From contig JALOOL010000044.1 of NCBI GenBank assembly GCA_025454425.1, forward strand, positions 1 through 37,840: DNA of 37,840 nucleotides, read 5' to 3'. Below, piece by piece: positions 15,074 to 24,559 of this stretch (the stretch's first letter is position 1; every line of letters begins with the position of its first letter). The notes beneath the pieces were generated by a model that was not told the origin of the DNA, searched no databases, and saw only the letters and a program-made list of their open reading frames with translations. The stretch is from Hydrococcus sp. Prado102 (GTDB taxonomy: Bacteria > Cyanobacteriota > Cyanobacteriia > Cyanobacteriales > Microcystaceae). Made by a program: the position numbers and the translations under genes.

Positions 15074-17353
15074 ATGAACCCAAATTATCTCAAAAATGAG
15101 TCGGATATCGACTTAGGTTACGGACAGCTAGTTAACATATTGCTGCGTCGGCGATTTTGGTTTTTGAGCGTATTTTTGGGTGTTATTTCGATAAGTGCGA
15201 TCGCGTCTTTGATAATCAAACCAACTTATGAAAGTCGGATGCAACTTCTAGTAGAACCTAATTTGGTCGATTATAGCGAGCGAGAAACTTTAGCAGGGGA
15301 ACAACAGCCGATTCAATGGTCGCAATCTAGATTGAATGTGGACTATGCGACTCAGCTTACACTGATGCGAAGTCCCGAATTTTTAGAAAAAGCTGTCGCA
15401 TTGTTGCGTCCTGAATATCCAGACTTAGAAGCCGCAGATTTAGCTACAAAATTCATGCTGACTCAAGCAGTGGAAGACGACATTAATACAAGAATTTTTC
15501 AAGCCGTTTACACCGATACCGATGAGATAAAGGCTCAAAAAGTCCTCCAGGCGATGCAGCAAGTTTATCAAGACTACAACATACAGCAAGAGAATCTTCG
15601 TTTGACTCAAGGTTTGGCAGTAATCGAGCGACAATTACCTGCGGCTAGAAAAAATTATTTACAAGCAGAAGAAGCACTTAAAAAGTTTCGCCGTAAGGAG
15701 AATTTAATTAATCCCGAACAGCAAGCAACTGCTTTAACAGAAGAACTTAACGCCATCAGTAAAGAACGAGCGATTATTCGCGCTCACTGGAGAGCAACTC
15801 AGGCGCGTTATAACGATTTGCAACAGCAATTAACCATCTCCCCTAAAGAAGCATTAATTTCTTCTCGTCTGAGTGAATCTAGCCGTTACCAAAACTTACT
15901 CAAAGAATTCCAGACTACAGAGCTTAGTTTAGCCGCCCAACGGTCTATTTATACCGATTCTAGTCCGGTTATTCAGAATTTAGTTGAAAAACGTCAAAAC
16001 GAGTTAGCACTCCTAGAAAAGGAACTCGACGGAGTTTTAGGAAAGGTAGAGTCACAACGAAAGGTGACAGGAGAAGAACTTTTAAAAGAAGGACAACTCG
16101 GCGAGACTGAATTAGTTCTAGTAGGGAAATTAGTAGACGCTCAAACAGAATTGAAAAGTTTATCGGCGCGCGATCGCAGTTTATTCCAAACAGAGCAACA
16201 ATTACGCACGCAATTAAATCAATTTCCCAATCTCATCGCCGAATACGATCGCTTGCAACCCGAAGTCGAAATTCAACGGGAGTCGATTAAGCAGTTACTC
16301 TCAGCACAGCAGCAATTGAGCCTAGAACTTGCTAGAGGCGGCTTTAAGTGGAAAATTGTCGAAGCACCCCAAATAGGAGAAAAAATTGCTCCTAGCCTCA
16401 AAATCAACCTGCTTTTGGGTGCGGTGATCGGACTGTTTTTAGGAGGAATAGCAGCATTTATCCGCGAAGCGACGGACGATAAGATTCACAGTGTCGAACA
16501 GATAAAACAGGCGATCGATTTATCCGTACTGGCAAGCATACCAGCGTTGTTGCCGCTCGATCGCTCTAGAGCCAAAAAAGAGCCAATTCCAATGCTAGAA
16601 ATGCTCAATTGGCTGCCTTTTCGAGAAAGCACCGATCTCATTTATCAAAACATTCAACTATTTAACATTACTTCCAATCTCAAATCGATTTTAGTCACAT
16701 CGACACAAACTGGAGAAGGAAAGTCTACTTTGGCATTGGGTTTGGCATTGAGTGCGGCTCGTTTTCGTAAAAAGGTTTTATTAATTGATGCTAATTTGCG
16801 ATGTCCATCCCTGCACGAACAACTTAATTTACTCAATCGAGGAGGATTATCTACCTTACTTTCAAGTTTGGATATGCCAAAACCGCGCAGGCTATTTCTT
16901 TTAGGTTTAACCATTGAGGTTTTAACTGCCGGAACCGAACCAGACGATCCAGTTAAACTCTTAAGTTCGCAACGCTTTGGAAAATTAATGTCTCACTTCG
17001 AGCAAAATTATGATTTGGTTTTGCTCGATGTTCCTCCGATTTTGGGGATACCTGAGTACGATCTCGCACAGATTAAAAAAACATCTTCAGAGAAAACTTT
17101 GTCTTTGGAGTTACAGCAAACTCGCGTCGGTACGGTTGATGTGCTGCAAGTTGCTTCTTTTTGTCAAGGAATTCTTCTCGTAACGCGGATGGATCGGATT
17201 GCTAAATCCGAATTGATTCGAGCAAGAGAAATGTTAGGTCATTTTAACGCGATCGGAGTTGTTGCTAATGGAGTCAAAAATCGCCAAAAAAGTAGATTAG
17301 AAGCCATAAGTACGGGGGAAAAGCCGTTTATCCGTACAAAAGTTGGAAAGTAA
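15074..17353 (+). CDS. Wzc/GumC-type polysaccharide co-polymerase with tyrosine-kinase-like domain
   Basis: A 759-residue inner-membrane protein. It has a Wzz domain with TM1 (about 29-48), a long periplasmic coiled coil (about 150-420), TM2 (about 443-463) and a cytoplasmic BY-kinase-like domain. Walker A is TQTGEGKST (544-552), Walker A' is VLLIDANLR (568-576) and Walker B is LLDVPP (650-655). It should control chain length and couple polymerisation to export. Two points are odd. No tyrosine occurs after Y662, so the C-terminal autophosphorylation cluster is missing. Also, about 20 extra residues lie between VPPILG and GILLVTR. It may bind ATP without the usual tyrosine-phosphate cycle. Confidence 0.88.
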   Translation: MNPNYLKNESDIDLGYGQLVNILLRRRFWFLSVFLGVISISAIASLIIKPTYESRMQLLVEPNLVDYSERETLAGEQQPIQWSQSRLNVDYATQLTLMRSPEFLEKAVALLRPEYPDLEAADLATKFMLTQAVEDDINTRIFQAVYTDTDEIKAQKVLQAMQQVYQDYNIQQENLRLTQGLAVIERQLPAARKNYLQAEEALKKFRRKENLINPEQQATALTEELNAISKERAIIRAHWRATQARYNDLQQQLTISPKEALISSRLSESSRYQNLLKEFQTTELSLAAQRSIYTDSSPVIQNLVEKRQNELALLEKELDGVLGKVESQRKVTGEELLKEGQLGETELVLVGKLVDAQTELKSLSARDRSLFQTEQQLRTQLNQFPNLIAEYDRLQPEVEIQRESIKQLLSAQQQLSLELARGGFKWKIVEAPQIGEKIAPSLKINLLLGAVIGLFLGGIAAFIREATDDKIHSVEQIKQAIDLSVLASIPALLPLDRSRAKKEPIPMLEMLNWLPFRESTDLIYQNIQLFNITSNLKSILVTSTQTGEGKSTLALGLALSAARFRKKVLLIDANLRCPSLHEQLNLLNRGGLSTLLSSLDMPKPRRLFLLGLTIEVLTAGTEPDDPVKLLSSQRFGKLMSHFEQNYDLVLLDVPPILGIPEYDLAQIKKTSSEKTLSLELQQTRVGTVDVLQVASFCQGILLVTRMDRIAKSELIRAREMLGHFNAIGVVANGVKNRQKSRLEAISTGEKPFIRTKVGK

Positions 17354-17358
17354 TTAAA

Positions 17359-19206
17359 GTGAAAACTAACAAGATCCCTATTCGTAAATATTTTAAAAAG
17401 ACGAGTTTTTGGCGCGATAATGGTTTAATCTTCCGAGAACTCAAACCTTTTCGCTGGCTCGTTGCTATTGCCTTAACTTGTACGATTTTAGGTGCTTCTC
17501 TCGAAGGGATTACGGTTGGTTTTATCGCTTCTTTTGTTCAAGGATTGACTAATCCTAGCGAACCTCCAATTCAATCGGGAATTCAATGGTTTGATGTTTG
17601 GTTTTTGGCAACCCAAGCACCGACAACAGAGCGAATTTATCGATTGGCGGCTTTAATTTTATTATTAGTTTGGTTACATTCTGTTTTCTTATATTTAGGA
17701 CGTTTTTATTCGGGTTTATCTGCTCTCAAATTAGTCGGACGCATTCGCAAGTTACTTTTTGAACAGCTTCAAAGTTTGAGTTTGAGTTTCTATTCTAAAA
17801 GTCGTTCTGGAGAACTCATTAATAGCATTACTACCGAAGGAAATCAACTCATTCAAGCTTGCGATGCCGCTACGGTTGTTATTACTAAAAGCATCACTGT
17901 ATTTGCTTACATTGTGGCGATGTTCTGCCTTTCCTGGCAACTTTCCATTGCAGCGGTGATGGCGTTTGCCTTGCTGTCGGTGGGACTGTCAAATTTAGTG
18001 AGGTGGGTGCGAGAAGCAAGTTTTGCAATTCCCAAAGCAAACGGACATTTGACATCTGTGTCTGTGGAAACCATTGAAGGCATTCGTACAGTGCAAGCTT
18101 CTGTTACACAAGATTTTGAACGCAAGCGGTTTTATCGCGCTATCGATGCCGTTACACAAGCAAAGAAGAAAGTTTTATTGCTGTCGGAATTATTGAAACC
18201 TTTAGCGGAAGGAGTTGCCAGCACGATTTTAATTGTCATCGTTACTACTTCATTTATAATGCTAGTGCAAGGTGGTGAATTGCGATCGTCTTCATTGCTG
18301 GCATTTATGTTTGTGTTATTTCGCATGATGCCGTTAGTGTCGCTAGTGAATTCTTCTGTGGGGAGGTTTAATAGCTATCAAGGCGCATTAAATAACATTC
18401 AACAACTACTCCGCAGCGATGACAAGGTTTATTTAGAAAACGGCACGATCGCATTTACTGGTTTAAAAGAATCCATTGATTTTATCTCAGTGTATTTCGG
18501 TTATGAAGAAAACGAATCCGTCCTACACAACATTTGTTTATCGATTCCTAAAGGACGGACGACAGCTTTAGTAGGCGCTTCTGGTGCGGGGAAAACCACT
18601 TTAGCTGAGTTAATTCCTCGCTTTTACGATCCCATTCAGGGATGGATTCTTATCGACGGGGTAAATTTACGCGGATTTGAGATCGATTCGCTGCGCCGCA
18701 AAATGGCGATTGTTTCTCAAGAAACCTTTATTTTCAATACTTCCGTTAGCAATAATATCGCTTACGGACTCGAAAATATCGATCGCGAAACGGTTATCGA
18801 AGCGGCAAAATTAGCGAATGCTTGGGAGTTTATTAGGGATTTACCGGAAGGATTAGAGACACAATTAGGCGATCGCGGCGTGCGTTTATCTGGCGGTCAG
18901 CGTCAACGAATTGCGATCGCGCGTGCTTTATTACGAGATCCCGAAATCTTAATTCTAGACGAGGCAACTTCTGCTTTAGATTCTGTCACCGAAAGATTAA
19001 TTCAAGAGTCATTAGAAAGATTATCTCAAGGACGAACCGTTATCGCGATCGCGCATCGTCTTTCTACTATTATCCGAGCGGATAAGGTAGTGGTGTTAGA
19101 AGAAGGACGCATCGTTGAGGAAGGCAAATATCATGAGTTGCTGGAATTACGAGGCAAACTTTGGAAATACCACCAAATGCAACATGAATTGCGCGAAGTC
19201 AACTAA
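17359..19206 (+). CDS. ABC exporter, fused permease-ATPase (MsbA/HepA-type)
   Basis: A 615-residue half-transporter. The GTG start lies five bases after the wzc-like stop. About six membrane segments (35-330) precede the nucleotide-binding domain: Walker A GASGAGKTT (406-414), Q454, signature LSGGQ (510-514), Walker B LILDEA (531-536) and H566. The N-terminus (SFWRDNGLIFREL) recalls HepA, the Anabaena exporter needed for heterocyst envelope polysaccharide; this is from memory, without alignment. In this locus it probably flips a lipid-linked glycan or repeat unit, standing in for a Wzx flippase, which is absent from the window. Nearby genes support polysaccharide rather than lipid A or peptide export. 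Confidence 0.87.
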   Translation: MKTNKIPIRKYFKKTSFWRDNGLIFRELKPFRWLVAIALTCTILGASLEGITVGFIASFVQGLTNPSEPPIQSGIQWFDVWFLATQAPTTERIYRLAALILLLVWLHSVFLYLGRFYSGLSALKLVGRIRKLLFEQLQSLSLSFYSKSRSGELINSITTEGNQLIQACDAATVVITKSITVFAYIVAMFCLSWQLSIAAVMAFALLSVGLSNLVRWVREASFAIPKANGHLTSVSVETIEGIRTVQASVTQDFERKRFYRAIDAVTQAKKKVLLLSELLKPLAEGVASTILIVIVTTSFIMLVQGGELRSSSLLAFMFVLFRMMPLVSLVNSSVGRFNSYQGALNNIQQLLRSDDKVYLENGTIAFTGLKESIDFISVYFGYEENESVLHNICLSIPKGRTTALVGASGAGKTTLAELIPRFYDPIQGWILIDGVNLRGFEIDSLRRKMAIVSQETFIFNTSVSNNIAYGLENIDRETVIEAAKLANAWEFIRDLPEGLETQLGDRGVRLSGGQRQRIAIARALLRDPEILILDEATSALDSVTERLIQESLERLSQGRTVIAIAHRLSTIIRADKVVVLEEGRIVEEGKYHELLELRGKLWKYHQMQHELREVN

Positions 19207-19253
19207 GGCGTGCGAACGTCGATTGTCTATTAGAAAGCTACTTATTTGAAAAG

Positions 19254-20510
19254 ATGAAAATTGCCTTCTTAGTCGGACAGTTCCCACTCTTATCAGAAAC
19301 CTTTATCTTGAATCAGATCGCTGGATTGCTCGATCGCGGTCATGAAGTTCAAATATACGTCCTAGATGGTGTTCCTGCCAATCTTGCTAAAGTCCATCCT
19401 ATCGTAGAAGAATATTGCCTCCGGGATCGCACTTCTTACTCTCCTACCATACCCAAAAACTACATTCAGCGTTTTCTTAAAGGTTTAAAGTTGCTATTGA
19501 CAAATATCCAACAAGGCTCTTTAGCTTGTCTGCCCCTGCTGAATTTTTTCAAGTACGGTCGGCAAGCTTATTCATTAAGGTTGTTTTATAGAGCGATACC
19601 GCTAGCAAAACAGGAAACCTACGAGATTATTCACTGCCAATTTGGAACTTTCGGTTTAATAGGTCGATTGTTTCGCCATTGCGGATTGATCCGAGGAAAA
19701 CTAATTACTACCTTCCGAGGTCACGATATCAGTTGGGCGATCGAAGAATACGGCGATCGCGTTTACGACCCACTCTTTGCCGAGGGAGATTTCTTTTTAA
19801 CCAACTGCGAATTTTTTAGGAATCGAATTGTTAAACTTGGCTGCAACGAAGACAAAATTCTTATCCTCGGTTCGGGGATTGATTGCCAGAAGTTTGCTTT
19901 TAGCTCCCGTTCCTTTCCGGCTGACGGTCGAATCCGCCTTGCTACGGTAGGTCGCTTAGTAGAGAAGAAAGGTATAGAGTATTGTATCCGAGCGATCGCC
20001 AAACTGATTCCAGATTATCCCAACATTGAGTTCAATATTATCGGAAATGGCCCTTTAAAAACACATTTCCAGACAATAATTCAAGAACTCGATCTCGATA
20101 GTACAGTCAACCTGCTCGGAGCCAAACAACAACAAGAAATTATTGAAATCCTCGACAACTCCCATATTTTTATGGCTCCTAGCGTCACTGCGGCTAACGG
20201 AGATCGAGATGCCCCCCTCAATACCCTAAAAGAAGCGATGGCAATGGGTTTACCTGTCATCAGCACCTATCACGGTGGCATTCCCGAATTAGTGGAGGAT
20301 GGAATTTCAGGATTCCTCGTCCCCGAACGGGATGCAGATGCTATATCCGCCAAGATTAATTATCTGATCGAGCATCCAGAACTTTGGGCTGAAATGGGTC
20401 GCGCTGGTCGCGCCCGCGTAGAAGCAAACTATGACACGAACAAACTCAACGACGAGTTAGTAGAAATCTACCAACAACTGATGCAGGCAAAAGGAGTTGA
20501 CAGACAATGA
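19254..20510 (+). CDS. GT4-family glycosyltransferase (WcaL/AmsK-like)
   Basis: A 418-residue GT-B enzyme. The start MKIAFLVGQFPLLSETFILN and the segment HCQFGTFG are typical of colanic acid/amylovoran-type glycosyltransferases (WcaL/AmsK). The C-terminal domain has ATVGRLVEKKG, NIIGNGPL and the EAMAMGLPVISTYHGGIPELV end common to GT4. It probably adds a sugar to a lipid-linked intermediate on the cytoplasmic face. Its stop overlaps the next start by four bases (ATGA), which implies translational coupling. The donor sugar is not known. Confidence 0.85.
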   Translation: MKIAFLVGQFPLLSETFILNQIAGLLDRGHEVQIYVLDGVPANLAKVHPIVEEYCLRDRTSYSPTIPKNYIQRFLKGLKLLLTNIQQGSLACLPLLNFFKYGRQAYSLRLFYRAIPLAKQETYEIIHCQFGTFGLIGRLFRHCGLIRGKLITTFRGHDISWAIEEYGDRVYDPLFAEGDFFLTNCEFFRNRIVKLGCNEDKILILGSGIDCQKFAFSSRSFPADGRIRLATVGRLVEKKGIEYCIRAIAKLIPDYPNIEFNIIGNGPLKTHFQTIIQELDLDSTVNLLGAKQQQEIIEILDNSHIFMAPSVTAANGDRDAPLNTLKEAMAMGLPVISTYHGGIPELVEDGISGFLVPERDADAISAKINYLIEHPELWAEMGRAGRARVEANYDTNKLNDELVEIYQQLMQAKGVDRQ

Positions 20511-21568
20511 CAGACTCACAGGTTACGATTGTTGTTGTTCCGAGAGAGCGTTTTAGCTTCACTCGCGAATCCCTTGAGAGCGTTTACGAGAATACACAGT
20601 ATTCTTTCGAGTTAGTTTACGTAGATAATCATGCCCCTGCTAATGTACGGTGCTACCTAGAAGCTCAAGCTCAAGAAAAAGGCTTTCAATTGATTCGCAG
20701 CGATCGCTATCTCCCTCCTAACGCCGCTAGAAACTTAGGTTTGCGTCAAGTCAACAGCAAGTATGTTGTCTTTCTCGATAATGATGTTGTGGTTTCTCCT
20801 GATTGGCTAAAACCATTGATTGACTGCGCCGAGGAAACGAAAGCTACGGTAGTAGGGCCGGTTGTTTGTCAATACGAGCCTTTACACGAGATCGTTCACT
20901 GTGCTGGTGGAGAATATATGTCGTCTGAAGAACTCGCACGCTTTTTGAGTCAAGACGAGGAAGGCAAACCGTTCAAACCAAGCATTCAAGAGAAAATCTA
21001 CCTGCAAGATCGACGCATTGCAGAGGTGAGCGATCGCCTTCAACGGCAACCAACCGGATTTATCGAATTTCACTGCCTGTTGGTTCGTACCGAATTTTTT
21101 GAACGGGTTGGATTGCTTGATGAGGGACTCTGCTGCACGAAAGAGTATATAGATTTAGCCCTGACGGTTGCTAAGTTTGGCGGTAGCATCTATCTTGAGC
21201 CAGCATCTGTAGTCACTTTCAGAACGCATTTTCCAGCACCTCCCCTCAAATTTTACGATTTGCCTTATTTTATGCTGCGTTGGAGCGATGCTTGGGAACG
21301 ATCCAGCTTGCGTCACTTTTGCCAGAAGTGGAATTTAGCTGAGGATGAGTATTTTCAAAATCGCTACAAGGAGTTGGGATGGCGGCGACGGATAGAATTT
21401 GTCAGACCGCAGATAGCTCGTCTGCAATTTTTAGGGGAAAACATCACTATTTGGATTAGAAGAATTCTCGTTCGTCTAGAAAGGGCATTTAACTTTTGTT
21501 TGAGTACTTTCTTTGCCTGGAGATGGCAACGGAGCAATCGACAACCCGCTTCGCTTTCTAAACAATAA
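20507..21568 (+). CDS. GT2-family glycosyltransferase
   Basis: A 353-residue GT-A enzyme. It has YVDNHAP near the N-terminus, NAARNLGLRQV, then the metal-binding VVFLDNDVVVSPDWL, and PTGFIEFHCLLVRTEFFERVG in the acceptor part. This is an inverting GT2 layout. The C-terminal 60 residues are basic and aromatic and may touch the membrane. Its ATG lies within the stop codon of the upstream glycosyltransferase. Donor and acceptor are unknown. Confidence 0.82.
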   Translation: MTDSQVTIVVVPRERFSFTRESLESVYENTQYSFELVYVDNHAPANVRCYLEAQAQEKGFQLIRSDRYLPPNAARNLGLRQVNSKYVVFLDNDVVVSPDWLKPLIDCAEETKATVVGPVVCQYEPLHEIVHCAGGEYMSSEELARFLSQDEEGKPFKPSIQEKIYLQDRRIAEVSDRLQRQPTGFIEFHCLLVRTEFFERVGLLDEGLCCTKEYIDLALTVAKFGGSIYLEPASVVTFRTHFPAPPLKFYDLPYFMLRWSDAWERSSLRHFCQKWNLAEDEYFQNRYKELGWRRRIEFVRPQIARLQFLGENITIWIRRILVRLERAFNFCLSTFFAWRWQRSNRQPASLSKQ

Positions 21569-21592
21569 TCTTATCAATGGAGAAAAGTTTAT

Positions 21593-22384
21593 ATGAACCT
21601 TAATATTTTGCGATCGCCAATCGTTCATCGAGTTAAATACTTTATTAAAGACAAGTCAATTGAGTTTATTCTTAAAGATAAACTTTATCAAAGCCTTTCT
21701 TTAAGTCAATCGGAAATAAAACAGTATCGAGACGAGTTTCTTCAAAGCAAAATTATAGATGAAATTAATGAAAGACTTGAAGAATTTGCTCAAAATGTCA
21801 CTGGAGTTAATAAGAAAGGTTATCAATACAAAACTGGAGCAATGCCTTTAGAAAAAGGTATCTATTTATATTCTATTTTTAGAAAAATTCAGCCAGAAAT
21901 AGCGGTTGAAACGGGAGTTTGTAACGGAGTTTCGACAACTTTCTTGCTTCTCGCCTTAGAAAAAAATCAAAAAGGAAAGCTCTATTCTATTGATTTACCC
22001 GAAATGGTGGGTATGGATTATGAAGAAGGCTATTTTTGGGAAGGAAAAAAAGGTGCTGCAATTCCTAAAGATAAGGAATCGGGTTGGATAATTCCAACTT
22101 ATTTAAGAAACAGATGGGAACTTATCTTGGGGAAAAGTCAAGATAAATTACCCGAACTATTAGAAAAAGTTAAAGAAATTGATTTTTTTATGCACGATAG
22201 CGAACATTCTTACAATTGTATGTGGTTTGAATTTAACCAAACCTATGAAGTCTTGCGTCAAGGAGGAGTATTAATGTCTGATAACATCGAACGAAAGAAA
22301 AATACGGCATTTCAAGATTTTGCTAAAGAAAAAGGAAAATCTATAGTTTATCTGGGGCCGAAGCTAGCTTTCTTGGTTAAGTAA
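21593..22384 (+). CDS. class I SAM-dependent methyltransferase (Methyltransf_24/CmcI-like)
   Basis: A 263-residue protein with SAM-binding motif I EIAVETGVCNGVSTTFLL, the acidic SIDLPE strand end, IDFFMHDSEHSY and GGVLMSDNI. These match the Methyltransf_24/cephalosporin-hydroxylase-like Rossmann group that methylates small molecules or sugars. GGAG occurs 12 bases or so before the ATG. Between glycosyltransferases it probably O-methylates a sugar of the polysaccharide. The N-terminal 80 residues are lysine-rich and helical. The substrate is inferred only from context. Confidence 0.75.
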   Translation: MNLNILRSPIVHRVKYFIKDKSIEFILKDKLYQSLSLSQSEIKQYRDEFLQSKIIDEINERLEEFAQNVTGVNKKGYQYKTGAMPLEKGIYLYSIFRKIQPEIAVETGVCNGVSTTFLLLALEKNQKGKLYSIDLPEMVGMDYEEGYFWEGKKGAAIPKDKESGWIIPTYLRNRWELILGKSQDKLPELLEKVKEIDFFMHDSEHSYNCMWFEFNQTYEVLRQGGVLMSDNIERKKNTAFQDFAKEKGKSIVYLGPKLAFLVK

Positions 22385-22417
22385 AACATGGCAGCGATCG
22401 CAAAAGGAGTTAGTCTC

Positions 22418-23467
22418 ATGATACATCTTCAAGAAGAATTTTTTAAACGAGAAATCGAGAAGCCATTCCCTAGCTTTTCAATTATTTATGAAACAGAAAA
22501 CCTTTCCAGTGTCGAGTTAGACAATATCTATAAAAGTTTAGCTTCCTTAGAAAAACAAGATATCTCGCCCGAATCGGCAAATGAGTTTTTAATAATTGAT
22601 GGCGGTAATGCACCTAAAGAAGTTATTAAAGAACTTTGTTCAAAATATTCCTGGATTAAAGTCATCTCAATTCCAGGCATTAGTTACCACGCCGCCAAAA
22701 TGAAAGGAGCAACTCTTGCTACAGGTGAATTTGTAGTTTTTTGCGATTCCGATTGTGTTTACGAACCTAATTGGTTAAAAAATATCTTGACTCCTTTAAT
22801 AGAACATCCAGAGATTAATATTGTTGCTGGCGAGACAACCACGCCGATTAGAAATCCATACGAACTCGCTATAGCAATGAATTACTTATTTAGGAGATTT
22901 TCAGGACGAGGAACTCCTTATGAAACCAATCATTATCACCTAAATGGTGTTGCCTTTCGTCGTACCTTCCTTTTACAAAATCCCATACCAATAGACTTAC
23001 CTTTGTATCGAGGTCATTGTAAAGTTCACACTTACGATCTATGCGAAATTAAGGGATATAAAATTTGGAAACATCCCCAAGCAAGAGCAATTCATGAACC
23101 CCCAACCCTCTCATTTATCTCTTGGCGATATCTCCTCTATGGTCGCGACGATGTTATTAGCAAACGCACTAAATTTCTTTTGGATCGAGAACAAAATAAT
23201 CTCTTCTCTTCGATTGGCGATCGCACGACCTCACAAACAATTCGCGCTATCATTCGTAAAATTTTAGAGCCTTTAAAACCCAAACAAGTACTCGAAGTCT
23301 TTCAAGAAAAACCAAGTCGTTTAATTATGCTTCCCTTGGCGATTCCATTTATTTTATGGTTCAGATTTCTTTTTAGTGTCGGGCGAATTATTGCTTACAT
23401 TCAACCCGATTTATTGCTTAATTTATATGAAAAAAAGATAGATATTAAGATTAGTAGATTGGGTTGA
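22418..23467 (+). CDS. GT2-family glycosyltransferase with C-terminal membrane segment
   Basis: A 349-residue protein. The start is set at 22418 because AAGGAG (22404-22409) lies eight bases upstream; an in-frame ATG at 22388 lacks an SD. The GT-A domain has FLIIDGG, AAKMKGATLATGEFVVFCDSDC (DSD metal site) and NWLKNILTPLI. A basic region and a hydrophobic segment (about 295-330, LIMLPLAIPFILWFRFLF) follow, which suggests membrane anchoring. Its place in the glycosyltransferase run points to polysaccharide assembly. The donor is unknown. Confidence 0.8.
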   Translation: MIHLQEEFFKREIEKPFPSFSIIYETENLSSVELDNIYKSLASLEKQDISPESANEFLIIDGGNAPKEVIKELCSKYSWIKVISIPGISYHAAKMKGATLATGEFVVFCDSDCVYEPNWLKNILTPLIEHPEINIVAGETTTPIRNPYELAIAMNYLFRRFSGRGTPYETNHYHLNGVAFRRTFLLQNPIPIDLPLYRGHCKVHTYDLCEIKGYKIWKHPQARAIHEPPTLSFISWRYLLYGRDDVISKRTKFLLDREQNNLFSSIGDRTTSQTIRAIIRKILEPLKPKQVLEVFQEKPSRLIMLPLAIPFILWFRFLFSVGRIIAYIQPDLLLNLYEKKIDIKISRLG

Positions 23468-23536
23468 GGTATGAAACCCAATTAAATTAACCTGGGTATT
23501 TGGTTGGGTGTTTTGTTTCACTTCGTTCCACCCAAC
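23458..23536. repeat. two hairpins after a glycosyltransferase gene (repeat element, possible terminator)
   Basis: ATTGGGTT (23458-23465) pairs with AACCCAAT (23475-23482) around a 9-nt loop and overlaps the stop codon. GTTGGGTG (23503-23510) pairs with CACCCAAC (23529-23536). No U-run follows, so this is more like a dispersed GGGTT-type palindromic repeat than an intrinsic terminator. The 3' end of the upstream mRNA would be structured. Confidence 0.55.
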
Positions 23537-23657
23537 TTACTAGGATTAACAACGGACTAACTAAAACTTCTAACTTACTTCTACGAAACAATATAAAGTG
23601 AACTCCTCTCCTTTTCTCTTTTCTGTGACTTTGCATCTCTCCCTGTTCGAGACAAAA

Positions 23658-24542
23658 ATGAAACAACCATTTGTTTCTGTTATTATTCCCGTTTTAAACG
23701 ACTTTAAACGACTTATAATTTGTTTAAAAGCTTTAGAACAACAAACCTACCCAGAAGAACTTTATGAGGTAATTGTTGTTGATAATGGTTCGTTTGAAAA
23801 TATCGAGTTATTAATCAAAGAATGTCCGAGAGCTTTATTAACTTACGAAGCAAAACGAGGTTCTTATGCTGCTCGCAATCATGGAATTGCTATGTCTAGC
23901 GGAGAGATTTTAGCATTTACAGATTCCGATTGTATTCCTACTAATAATTGGATTGAAAACGGAGTTAAAGCACTGTTATCCATTCAAAATTACGGTTTAG
24001 TCGCAGGAAAAATAGAATTCTTTTTTAAACATCCTGACTCTCCAAGCGTTCTAGAAGTTTTTGATAGCATCACTAATCTTCAACAAGAAAAATATGTTAA
24101 AAAATATCATTTTGGAGCAACCGCTAACTTATTTACGTATAAACAACTATTTGAAGAACTTGAATATTTTAATTCAGACTTACAATCTGGTGGCGATGCT
24201 GAATGGGGGTCGCGAGTATTTTCTCATGGTTATGTAGTTAGTTATAGTGAAGATTGTTGTGTCTTTCATCCTGCTAGAAACTCTCTCAAACAATTAATCA
24301 AAAAAGTCATTCGTCAAACAAAAGGTTCGTGCAATCGCAATCCAAATAAATCTTTAACTTGGCAAAAGGCGATCGCGCTTTTCTGGAGTTTAAAGCCTCC
24401 ATTAAGATCGGCTTTTCGCAAAGCTTTTTCGGCAGACAAACTTAAATTGAAAAAACAAAAACTAAATTTATTTTTTATCATTTTAATTATTTATTACATC
24501 AAAGTTTGGGAAGAAATACGCCTATCGATCGTTAAAAGTTAG
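23658..24542 (+). CDS. GT2-family glycosyltransferase
   Basis: A 294-residue GT-A enzyme from the ATG at 23658. An in-frame GTG at 23598 would add 20 unconserved-looking residues. The N-terminal core has KQPFVSVIIPVLND, VIVVDNGS, SYAARNHGIAMSSGEIL and the DSD metal site in AFTDSDCIPTNNWI, followed by SGGDAEWGSRVFSHGY. The C-terminus ends in a hydrophobic stretch (LFFIILIIYYI). It should act in polysaccharide assembly. Spacing to the next gene is 17 bp. The linkage made is unknown. Confidence 0.83.
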   Translation: MKQPFVSVIIPVLNDFKRLIICLKALEQQTYPEELYEVIVVDNGSFENIELLIKECPRALLTYEAKRGSYAARNHGIAMSSGEILAFTDSDCIPTNNWIENGVKALLSIQNYGLVAGKIEFFFKHPDSPSVLEVFDSITNLQQEKYVKKYHFGATANLFTYKQLFEELEYFNSDLQSGGDAEWGSRVFSHGYVVSYSEDCCVFHPARNSLKQLIKKVIRQTKGSCNRNPNKSLTWQKAIALFWSLKPPLRSAFRKAFSADKLKLKKQKLNLFFIILIIYYIKVWEEIRLSIVKS

Positions 24543-24559
24543 AACGGTTTTTCTTAATC

